Assembly (NCBI RefSeq): GCF_025665335.1
Contig: NZ_CP106869.1
Coordinates: forward strand, 1,700,501 to 1,764,500
Source of the DNA: Xanthomonas sp. AM6
Lineage (GTDB): Bacteria > Pseudomonadota > Gammaproteobacteria > Xanthomonadales > Xanthomonadaceae
Direction of reading: 5' to 3'
DNA: 64,000 nt
The position numbers and the translations under genes are program-made. Positions 47,067 to 54,879 of this stretch are shown here, in pieces; positions within the stretch are counted from its first letter, which is position 1, and every line of letters begins with the position of its first letter. The notes below the pieces were generated by a model. That model was not told the origin of the DNA. It saw only the letters and a list, made by a program, of their open reading frames with translations, and searched no databases.

Positions 47067-48680
47067 ATGGATTTGAAGAGCATGTCGATGGGCTGCGGGC
47101 TGCTGTTGGCGATGAGCGTCACCGCACAGGCGCAGGCGCCCGCCGCGGCGCAGGCCACGCTGCCGCCGGCGCTGCAGGACCTGGACGCGCGGGTGGAGCG
47201 CGTGCGCAAGCAGTTCGACGTGCCCGGCATCGCCATCGCCATCGTCAAGGACGGGCAGGTGGTGCTGGAGCGCGGCTACGGCGTGCGCGAGCTCGGCAAG
47301 CCGGAGCCGGTGGACGCGCAGACCCTGTTCGCGATCGCCTCCAACACCAAGGCGTTCACCGCCGCCGCGCTGTCGATCCTGGCCGACGAGGGCAGGCTGA
47401 AACTCGACGACCGGGTGATCGAGCACCTGCCGTGGTTCCAGATGGCCGATCCGTACGTGACCCGCGAGATGCGCGTGCGCGACCTGCTCAGCCACCGCAG
47501 CGGGCTGAGCCTGGGCGCCGGCGACCTGCTGTTCTGGCCGGCCACCAGCTACAGCAACGAGGAGGTGGTGCGGCGCCTGGCGCAGGTGCCGCTGAAGGGC
47601 GGCTTCCGCGACCGCTACGCCTACGACAACATCCTGTACGCGGTGGCGCAGAAGGTGATCGAGCAGGTCTCGGGCCAGTCCTATGCCGAGTTCGTGCGCC
47701 AGCGCATCTTCGTGCCGGTGGGCATGCGCGGCGCGCGCATCAACAGCGACCACCTGCAGCCCGGCGACCGCGCCGCGGTCGGCCACGCCAAGTTCGATTT
47801 CCGCGAGCTGCGCACGGTGCCGCCGCTGACCTGGTCGAACAATGCCGGCGCCGGCGGCATCTACGCCAGCGTGCACGACATGGCCAAGTGGATGCAGGTG
47901 CAGCTCGACGGCGGGCGCCTGCCGTCCGCCGACGGCCAGGAGCGGCACCTGTTCAGCGCGCAGCGGCAGCAGGAGATGTGGCAGGTGATCACGCCGATCG
48001 CCATCGCCGAGCCGAGCGTGCCGGAACTGCTGCCGGCCAGGCCGAACTTCGCCGGCTACGGCGAGGGCTGGAGCCTGAGCGACTACCGCGGCAACAAGCT
48101 GGTCTGGCACACCGGCGGCTGGCCCGGCATGGTGTCGCGGCTGACCCTGGTGCCGGAGCGCAAGCTTGGCGTGATCGTGCTGACCAACCAGGAAGTGGGC
48201 GCGGCGTTCAACGCGCTCACCCTGCAGGTGCTCGACGCCTACCTCGGCGCGCCGCCCACCGACTGGACCGCCGCCTATGCGGCCGCGGTGGCCAAGGCCG
48301 ATGCGAACGCCGACGAGGACTGGCGCAAGCACCTGGCCGCGCGCGACGCCAAGTCCAAACCGTCGCTGCCGTTGGCCGGTTATGCCGGTACCTATCGCGA
48401 TCCGTGGTACGGCGACGTGGCCATCGCGCAGCGCGGCAAGCAGCTGGAACTGCGCTTCGGCAAGACCGCGCAACTGGTCGGCACGCTGGAGCACTGGCAG
48501 CACGACACCTTCATCGTGCGCTGGCGCGACCGCTCGCTCAACGCCGACGCCTTCGTCAACTTCGCGCTGACCCCCGACGGCAAGGTGCGCGAGGTGCGCA
48601 TGGAGGCGATCTCGCCGCTGACCGATTTCAGTTTCGATTTCCAGGATCTGGTGTTGACCCCGGTCGCCGACGCGCCGTGA
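47067..48680 (+). CDS. Exported serine beta-lactamase-fold hydrolase with C-terminal DUF3471-like domain
   Basis: The 537-residue protein has a signal peptide ending TAQAQA. The class C beta-lactamase/D-peptidase fold shows SxxK at Ser92-Lys95 (ASNTKAF), the YxN motif in YAYDNILYA, and HTGG in the third position. The C-terminal part (about 450-537; PLAGYAGTYRDPWYGDV) is a DUF3471-like barrel. Such proteins are esterases or peptidases acting in the periplasm; true beta-lactamase activity is not implied. GGAG four bases upstream of the ATG is close but usable. The stop overlaps the next gene. Confidence 0.9.
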   Translation: MDLKSMSMGCGLLLAMSVTAQAQAPAAAQATLPPALQDLDARVERVRKQFDVPGIAIAIVKDGQVVLERGYGVRELGKPEPVDAQTLFAIASNTKAFTAAALSILADEGRLKLDDRVIEHLPWFQMADPYVTREMRVRDLLSHRSGLSLGAGDLLFWPATSYSNEEVVRRLAQVPLKGGFRDRYAYDNILYAVAQKVIEQVSGQSYAEFVRQRIFVPVGMRGARINSDHLQPGDRAAVGHAKFDFRELRTVPPLTWSNNAGAGGIYASVHDMAKWMQVQLDGGRLPSADGQERHLFSAQRQQEMWQVITPIAIAEPSVPELLPARPNFAGYGEGWSLSDYRGNKLVWHTGGWPGMVSRLTLVPERKLGVIVLTNQEVGAAFNALTLQVLDAYLGAPPTDWTAAYAAAVAKADANADEDWRKHLAARDAKSKPSLPLAGYAGTYRDPWYGDVAIAQRGKQLELRFGKTAQLVGTLEHWQHDTFIVRWRDRSLNADAFVNFALTPDGKVREVRMEAISPLTDFSFDFQDLVLTPVADAP

Positions 48681-49087
48681 GCGCGGCCATGCCGATGCTC
48701 TCGCACGTGCATCTGGGTGTGAACGATTTCCCGGCCGCGTTCGCGTTCTACGCGCCGCTGCTGCAGGTGCTGGGGCTGCAGCTGAAGTTCCGTGACGACA
48801 TGCGTGGCTGGGCTGGCTGGACGGCGCCGGACGCACCGCGGCCGCTGCTGCTGATTGGCCGTGCCTGGGATGGGCAGGCGGCGACGCCAGGCAACGGGCA
48901 GATGCTCGCGCTGCAGGCGGCGAGCAGGGCACAGGTGGACCGCTGCCACGCGCTGGCGCTAGCCCAGGGCGCACGCTGCGAAGGCGTGCCTGGGCTGCGC
49001 GCGCACTACCATCCGGACTACTACGGCGCGTACTTCCGCGACCTGGACGGCAACAAGCTGTGCGTGTGCTGCCACCGCGCGGAGTGA
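48677..49087 (+). CDS. VOC-family protein overlapping the serine hydrolase
   Basis: The 136-residue protein starts from GTG 48677, whose bases overlap the hydrolase stop as GTGA; ATG 48689 is an alternative. VOC fold: LSHVHLGVNDFPAAFAFYAPLL at the start and HYHPDYYGAYFRDLDGNKLCV at the end, with the metal-site residues His and Glu/Asp in their usual regions. The overlap suggests coupled translation. Substrate unknown. Confidence 0.88.
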   Translation: MSAAMPMLSHVHLGVNDFPAAFAFYAPLLQVLGLQLKFRDDMRGWAGWTAPDAPRPLLLIGRAWDGQAATPGNGQMLALQAASRAQVDRCHALALAQGARCEGVPGLRAHYHPDYYGAYFRDLDGNKLCVCCHRAE

Positions 49088-49375
49088 GGCGACGAAGCCG
49101 GAATACGTTCAGCTACGGTGGCAGTCGCGACTGAAGCGCCACCCACAGGAAGCCGGATCGGCCGTGCGGTTGGCCTTCGATGTGCGAAGCCTGTTGCAGG
49201 AGCGGTCGCGACATCGAGGTCGGAAGGGCCCCACGGCAACGGGCGTGAGTCCGTAGATCCTGTGCGGTGCCCTTTGGCTGGTAGCAAGGCACGATGCCAT
49301 CTGCGCCATTCCCGTGGGATCGCCGGTCGCGGTCGCCAGACAGCCCGCCGCACGTTGCGCATGTCGCGCCGCCGT

Positions 49376-50404
49376 TCAGCGTCCTGTCGAAGGCGCACCC
49401 AGCGAGTCGCGCAGCAGCAGGCGGTGCGGCAGGGTTTCGCAGGCCGGCGGCTGCGGTGCGCGCAGCCGCTCCAGCAACAGTTCCAGCGCGCGTCGGCCCA
49501 TCTGTTGCAACGGCTGCTGCACCGTCGACAGCGCCGGCGATACCTGCTGCGCGACCAGCGTGTCGTCGAAGCCGCACACCGACAGGTCCGCGGGCACGCG
49601 CAGGCCGCGCAGGCTGGCGCTGCGCAGCACGCCGGCGGCCATCTCGTCGTTGGCGGCGAACACCGCGCTCGGGCGCTGGCGCTGCCCGAGCAGGCGCTCG
49701 GCGGCTTCGACGCCGGAGGTGAAGTCGAAGCGCCCCGGCACCACCAGGCGCGGGTCGTAGGCGATGCCGGCGGCGGCCAGCGCGTCGCGGTAGCCGGCCA
49801 GCCGCCATTGGCTCGCGCCATGGCCGGGCAGGCCGCGGATGTGGGCGATGCGGCGATGGCCGAGGCGCACCAGTTCGTCGACCAGTTCGCGCGCGGCGCG
49901 GCGCTCTTCCAGCCGTACCCCGGGCCAGTCGCGCTGGCGCCGCGGCGAGATGCAGGCCAGGGGGATGCCTTCGGCGTCGAGCCGGCGCAGCAGCGGCGTG
50001 TCGTCGGTCAGCGGCGGGATCAGCAGCAGTCCGTCGATGTGCTGGTGCCGTGCCAGCGCGACCAGCGTATCGGCGTGGTCGGCGCGGCTGCGGTCCACCG
50101 GCGCCAGCATCAGCGTATAGCGCTGCGCGCGGCAGGCGGCGAGTACGCCGTTCTGGATTTCCATCTGGTAGTACGAGGGATTGTCGTAGGCCAGCGCCAC
50201 CGCGTAGGAGCGCTGGCCGGCCAGGCTGCGCGCCGACGGATTGGGCTGGTAGCCCAGCCGCTGCATGGTCTGCTCGACCTTGCGCCGGGTCTGCTCGCGC
50301 ACGTTGGGCTCGCCGTTGATGACCCGCGACACGGTCTTCATCGACACGCCGGCGCGCGCGGCCACGTCCTCGATACGCAGGCCCGGCGTGGCGCGCTTGC
50401 TCAC
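49376..50404 (-). CDS. LacI-family transcriptional regulator of the carbohydrate locus
   Basis: The 342-residue repressor starts from GTG 50404, overlapping the GH30 stop as GTGA. The N-terminal LacI helix-turn-helix (LRIEDVAARAGVSMKTVSRVINGEPNV) and hinge (YQPNPSARSLAGQRS) are followed by a periplasmic-binding-protein-like sensor domain (SYAVALAYDNPSYY to VCGFDDTLVAQQ). It is read with the GH30 gene. The palindrome at 51998-52011 between GH30 and the TonB receptor is its likely operator. The sugar effector is probably a beta-linked glucoside or related sugar, by inference from the enzymes. Confidence 0.93.
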   Translation of the reverse strand: MSKRATPGLRIEDVAARAGVSMKTVSRVINGEPNVREQTRRKVEQTMQRLGYQPNPSARSLAGQRSYAVALAYDNPSYYQMEIQNGVLAACRAQRYTLMLAPVDRSRADHADTLVALARHQHIDGLLLIPPLTDDTPLLRRLDAEGIPLACISPRRQRDWPGVRLEERRAARELVDELVRLGHRRIAHIRGLPGHGASQWRLAGYRDALAAAGIAYDPRLVVPGRFDFTSGVEAAERLLGQRQRPSAVFAANDEMAAGVLRSASLRGLRVPADLSVCGFDDTLVAQQVSPALSTVQQPLQQMGRRALELLLERLRAPQPPACETLPHRLLLRDSLGAPSTGR

Positions 50405-51954
50405 CGCGCCACGCCTGCGGCCGGTGCCGGCCACACGAAACTGGCCAGGCTGCGCGCCGGCACGCTGTAGCGGAAGCCGCGCGCGCCTTCGGCAACCGTC
50501 ACCACCCGCGCGCGATCGGCGCTGTTGACCACCACCAGCACCCGCGCGCCGTCCGGGTTCAGGAACGCCACGTTGTCCATGCCTTCGCCGCCCTCGCTGG
50601 AATCGATGCGCCAGGCCTGCGGGCGCACGAAGCGGCTGGCATGGGCGAGCGCATAGTACTCGTCGCTGCGCACCACGCGCTCGCCGCGCGGATCGATGTC
50701 GACCACGCCGCGGCAGGTGCCGCAGCCGCCGGCATGCGGGCCGCCCTGCAGGTCCAGCGCCAGGTTCCAGAACAGCACCCCGCGCGCGCCGTGGCGCACC
50801 GACTGCACGATCAGCCGCCGCGCCTGCAGGGTCAGGCCGCCGCTGCGCAGCGGCTCCCAGTCGCCGCCGGAGCACTCGGTCATGTAGGCGTCCTTGTCCG
50901 GATGGGCCGCCTGCACCGGACTCTGCGCCGCCGGATCGCCGGCGTAGCAGTGCCAGGCGACGCCGGCGACGTGGCGCCGCGCCTGCGCATCGGCCAGCAC
51001 CGCCAGCGGCTCCTGCGGCTGGTCCCAGTTGTGGTCCCAGTCGAAGATCAGCGGCGCGCCGCCGCGCGCGTCGAGCAGCGGGCCGAGGTGGCGGCCGATC
51101 AACTGCGCACGCTGCGCCGCGTCCAGGCGCATGCCGGGATAGTCGGGCGGCGTGAAGCCCGGCTCGTTCTGCAGGGTGAGCGCGAAGATCGGCACGCCGG
51201 CCTGCGCATAGGCATCGACGTAGCGCAGCAGGTAGCGGGCGAAGGCGTCGTAGTGCTCGGGCTTGAGCGTGCCGCCGATCAGGCTGCCGCTGCTCTTCAT
51301 CCACGCCGGCGCGCTCCACGGCGAGGCCATGATCTTCAGGTCGGGATTGATCGCCAGCGCCTGCCGCGCGACCGGCAGCACGTCGTCGCGGTTGGGCGCG
51401 ATGCTGAAATGCGCCAGCGCCGGATCCGGCGCATTGTCCGGGGTGTCGTCGAGGCTGTAGTGGCGGCGCGAGAAATCCGAGGCGCCGATGGTCAGCCGCG
51501 CGAAGCTCAGGCCCAGGCCGCCATCGGCGCGCCCGAACAGTTCGCGCATCAGCGCGTCGCGGCGCGCCGGCGGCAACTGCTGCAGCACCCAGGCCGAGGA
51601 ATCGGTGATAGAGGCGCCGAAACCGAGCATGCGCTGGCGCCGTGCCGCGGCATCGATGCGGATGTCGGCCTGCGCGAGCGCTTCCCAGCGTGCGGCCGGC
51701 GCCGGCGCGAGCGCCAGGCGATGGTCCTGGGTGGTGATCCAGACCTGCACGTCGCCCGGCGGCGGCGCTGGCCGCGCGCCGAAGACGGCGCCGGTCCACG
51801 CCAGCAACGCGCCGCACAACGCAGCCGCCACCCGTTGCCGCACCGCGCGCGCGGCGGCCGGACGCTGCGCAAACCGCGTGCTGCGCCGCAGCGATTCGGC
51901 ATGGCACGGCGCCGTGGCGGCGGGAAAGTTCGTCGATTTGCGTGGCTGCGGCAT
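50401..51954 (-). CDS. GH30-family glycoside hydrolase (glucosylceramidase-like)
   Basis: The 517-residue exported enzyme has a long basic N-terminus followed by a hydrophobic stretch (AALCGALLAWTGAVFGA) as signal. Retaining GH30 residues: acid/base Glu264 in LTLQNEPGF and nucleophile Glu360 in YMTECSGG. The GFGASITDSSAW and ASPWSAPAWMKS segments are also typical. Members cleave glucosylceramide, beta-1,6-glucan or xylan-type links; which one is not clear. It lies divergent to the TonB receptor over a predicted operator and ahead of lacI in the same transcript. Confidence 0.92.
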   Translation of the reverse strand: MPQPRKSTNFPAATAPCHAESLRRSTRFAQRPAAARAVRQRVAAALCGALLAWTGAVFGARPAPPPGDVQVWITTQDHRLALAPAPAARWEALAQADIRIDAAARRQRMLGFGASITDSSAWVLQQLPPARRDALMRELFGRADGGLGLSFARLTIGASDFSRRHYSLDDTPDNAPDPALAHFSIAPNRDDVLPVARQALAINPDLKIMASPWSAPAWMKSSGSLIGGTLKPEHYDAFARYLLRYVDAYAQAGVPIFALTLQNEPGFTPPDYPGMRLDAAQRAQLIGRHLGPLLDARGGAPLIFDWDHNWDQPQEPLAVLADAQARRHVAGVAWHCYAGDPAAQSPVQAAHPDKDAYMTECSGGDWEPLRSGGLTLQARRLIVQSVRHGARGVLFWNLALDLQGGPHAGGCGTCRGVVDIDPRGERVVRSDEYYALAHASRFVRPQAWRIDSSEGGEGMDNVAFLNPDGARVLVVVNSADRARVVTVAEGARGFRYSVPARSLASFVWPAPAAGVAR

Positions 51955-51997
51955 GTCTGGCTCCTCCGGGCATTGACCGCACTGGATACGACGGGTA

Positions 51998-52011
51998 TGA
52001 CAGCGCTGTCA
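51998..52011. promoter_or_regulatory. Candidate LacI operator: 14-bp perfect palindrome
   Basis: TGACAGCGCTGTCA is a perfect palindrome with the central CG expected of LacI-family operators. It lies 43 bases before the GH30 start (minus strand) and 23 before the TonB receptor start (plus strand), so one repressor could control both. The closely related TGGTAGCGCTACCA-like boxes serve LacI regulators in Xanthomonas sugar loci. No other copy was noticed in the window. Confidence 0.7.
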
Positions 52012-52034
52012 AAAATGCCGGGAGAGGGCATCAC

Positions 52035-54800
52035 ATGAGGGGCATGCAGGAATTCTTCGAGGACCGCGCGCGGCGCGGCGTACCGGCGCGGCGCTTGCTG
52101 GCGATCGCCTGTTGCGTCGCCGCGCTGCAGCAGGCGCACGCGCAAACCGCCGGTGCCGCCGCGCCGGCGCAGCAGGACGCGGTCAGCACGCTGGATGCGG
52201 TGCGCGTCACCGGCATCCGCCACGCGATCGAGACCGCGGTGGAAACCAAGAGCGAGTCGTCGCTGATCGTGGAGGCGATCTCGGCCGAGGACATCGGCAA
52301 GCTGCCCGACGTGAGCATCGCCGATTCGATCTCGCGCCTGCCCGGCGTCGCCACCCAGCGCGTGGACGGGCGCTCGCAGGTGATCAACATCCGCGGCATG
52401 TCCGAGCAGTTCGTCGGCACCACGCTCAACGGCCGCGAACAGGTCAGCACCGGCGACAGCCGCGGCGTGGAGTTCGACCAGTTTCCGGCCGAGCTGATCA
52501 ATGCCGTCACCGTCTACAAGACTGCCGACGCCGCGGTGATCGGCCAGGGCCTGTCCGGCACCGTGGATCTGAAGACGATCCGCCCGCTGGACCTGGGCGA
52601 GCGCCGCATCGTGGTCAGCGGCAACGGCGAGAAGAATTCCTTCGGCAAGCTCGGCGACGACGGCCACGACCGCGGCTATCGCGCCGCGGCGTCCTACGTG
52701 GACCAGTTCGCCGGCGACACCATCGGCGTCGCCCTGGGCGTGGCGCGGCTGAATTCGCCGTTCCAGGAAAAGCACTACAAGGCGTGGTGGTGGGGCAACC
52801 CGGACAGCTGGGGCGCCACGCAGCCCGGCAAGCCGCCGGGCGCGGTGGCGCTGCAGGGCTCGGAGGCGTGGATCAAGTCGCGCGAGCTGACCCGCGACGG
52901 CGTGATCGGCACGCTGGAGTACAAGCCGAACGAACACTTCCACAGCGTGCTCGACGGCTACTGGTCCAAGTTCGACCAGCAGGAAACCATGCACGGGGCG
53001 ATGTGGTCGAACGCGCCCGACTTCAGCAATGCGCTCGGCCAGCAGGTGTCCTACACCGACATCGCCACCACCGACCGGCAGGGCGTGCCGGTCATCACCC
53101 AGGGCACCCTGAGCGGGGTGCAGCCGGCAGTGCGCAACGACCGCAACGACCGCCAGGACAAGCTGCTCTCGCTCGGCTGGACCAACACGCTGCGCTGGGA
53201 GCCGTGGTCGCTGAGCCTGGACCTGAACTATTCGCGCGCCGAGCGCCGGCAGTCGCAGCTGGAAACCTACGCCGGGCTGGCCGATCCGCAGGACATCGGC
53301 TTCGACCTGCCGCTGAGCAACGATTTCGCGCGCTATTCGCTCGCCGACCTGGCCGATCCCGGCGCGGTGTACCTGTGGGACCCGCAGAAGTGGGGGCACG
53401 ACGGGCGCCTGGAGAATTCCTGGCAGAAGGACGAGATCAAGGCCGGCCGCCTGGAGTTCAACTACGCCGTCGATACCGCGCTGGTGCGCAGCTTCGACCT
53501 CGGCGTGAACGTCAACCGCCGCAGCAAGGACAAGCGCGCCGACGTGTACTTCGCCGACCTGCCGGGACGCACGCCGACCCTGGTCGATCCGGCGCTGCTG
53601 TACGCGCCGACCTCGCTGGGCTTCGCCGGCATCGGCAATATCCTCAGCTTCAACCCGCGCTCGGTGCTGTCGCGTTACTACAACGTGGCCCTGTCCGAGA
53701 GCAACGACGACCTGCGCAAGGACTACGTGGTCGACGAGGACGTCAACACCTACTACCTGCGCGCCAACATCGACATGGACCTGGGCGAGCGCGTGCGCGT
53801 GCGCGGCAACGCCGGTCTGCAGTACATCAGCACCGAGCAGTCCTCCACCGGCTTCAACGCCAGCGGCGGCGCGGTGGTCGGCGCGCAGACGCTGGGCGCG
53901 CGCTACCACGACGCGCTGCCGAGCCTGAACCTGGTGTTCGACTTCGGCGACGGCTGGATGGCGCGCCTGGGCGCGGCCAAGCAGCTGATGCGCCCGCCGA
54001 TCAACTACCTCAGCGCCGACGCCAGCGCCGCGGTGGACACCACCACCGGGCTGTGGAGCGGCAGCGGCGGCAACCCGACGCTGCAGCCGTACCGCGCCGA
54101 TGCGGTCGACCTGTCGCTGGAAAAATATTTCGGCTCGGCCAGCTACGTGAGCCTGGCGCTGTTCTACAAGGACCTGCAGACCTACATCTACCGGCAGAAC
54201 CTGAGCTGGGACTTCACCGGCTACAACCCGGACGGGCAGACCCCGGTGTCCAACATCGGCACCTTCAGCACCTGGGCCAACGGCAGCGGCGGCTACATGC
54301 GCGGCATCGAGTTCGCCGCCAGCGTCACCGGCGACGTGTTCAGCGAACGCCTCGACGGCTTCGGCGTGCAGTTCAACGGGTCCTACACCGAATCGTCGAT
54401 CGATCCCGACCCCAGCGACAATTCGCCCGGCACCGACACCATCCCCGGCCTGTCCAAGATCGTCGCCAACGCCACCGTGTTCTACGAGAAGCACGGCTTC
54501 GGCGCGCGCGTCAGCCAGCGCTACCGCGACGCCTACCGCGGCGAGTACGGATCGCTGTTCGGCCAGCGCAGCTACCGCAATACGCTCAGCGAACGCGTCA
54601 CCGACCTGCAGCTGAGCTACGACTTCCCCGACAGCAGCCGGCTCAAGGGCCTGTCGCTGATGTTCCAGGTCAACAACCTGACCAACGAGGCGTTCCGCAC
54701 CGAAGTCAGCGCCGCCGGCGTCTCGACCACGCTGTTCCTGCCCGAGGAATACACCGAGTACGGGCGCCAGTACCTGCTCGGCTTCCGCTACAAGCTCTGA
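52035..54800 (+). CDS. TonB-dependent receptor of the carbohydrate-utilisation (CUT) type
   Basis: The 921-residue receptor has a signal peptide ending QQAHA-QT and a TonB-box-like TLDAVRVTGIR. The plug has SIADSISRLPGVATQRVDGR and INIRGMSEQFVGTTLNGREQ, the hallmark of the large proteobacterial oligosaccharide receptors. The barrel ends QYLLGFRYKL. GGGAGAGGG before ATG 52035 supports the start. Placement with GH30, GH3 and LacI genes suggests import of a beta-linked oligosaccharide. It follows the predicted LacI operator directly. Confidence 0.93.
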   Translation: MRGMQEFFEDRARRGVPARRLLAIACCVAALQQAHAQTAGAAAPAQQDAVSTLDAVRVTGIRHAIETAVETKSESSLIVEAISAEDIGKLPDVSIADSISRLPGVATQRVDGRSQVINIRGMSEQFVGTTLNGREQVSTGDSRGVEFDQFPAELINAVTVYKTADAAVIGQGLSGTVDLKTIRPLDLGERRIVVSGNGEKNSFGKLGDDGHDRGYRAAASYVDQFAGDTIGVALGVARLNSPFQEKHYKAWWWGNPDSWGATQPGKPPGAVALQGSEAWIKSRELTRDGVIGTLEYKPNEHFHSVLDGYWSKFDQQETMHGAMWSNAPDFSNALGQQVSYTDIATTDRQGVPVITQGTLSGVQPAVRNDRNDRQDKLLSLGWTNTLRWEPWSLSLDLNYSRAERRQSQLETYAGLADPQDIGFDLPLSNDFARYSLADLADPGAVYLWDPQKWGHDGRLENSWQKDEIKAGRLEFNYAVDTALVRSFDLGVNVNRRSKDKRADVYFADLPGRTPTLVDPALLYAPTSLGFAGIGNILSFNPRSVLSRYYNVALSESNDDLRKDYVVDEDVNTYYLRANIDMDLGERVRVRGNAGLQYISTEQSSTGFNASGGAVVGAQTLGARYHDALPSLNLVFDFGDGWMARLGAAKQLMRPPINYLSADASAAVDTTTGLWSGSGGNPTLQPYRADAVDLSLEKYFGSASYVSLALFYKDLQTYIYRQNLSWDFTGYNPDGQTPVSNIGTFSTWANGSGGYMRGIEFAASVTGDVFSERLDGFGVQFNGSYTESSIDPDPSDNSPGTDTIPGLSKIVANATVFYEKHGFGARVSQRYRDAYRGEYGSLFGQRSYRNTLSERVTDLQLSYDFPDSSRLKGLSLMFQVNNLTNEAFRTEVSAAGVSTTLFLPEEYTEYGRQYLLGFRYKL

Positions 54801-54879
54801 CGCGGGCGGCGCCCCGCATCCACGACCGGCGCCGCGCCGCCGCGCGGCGCCGCGACCGCACTTCGATGGAGGAAACAGG

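Noticed and set aside
47067..48680. Beta-lactamase resistance gene
   Set aside because: The fold is shared, but size, the DUF3471-like domain and the YxN motif context match broad esterase/peptidase relatives, not the known class C enzymes.
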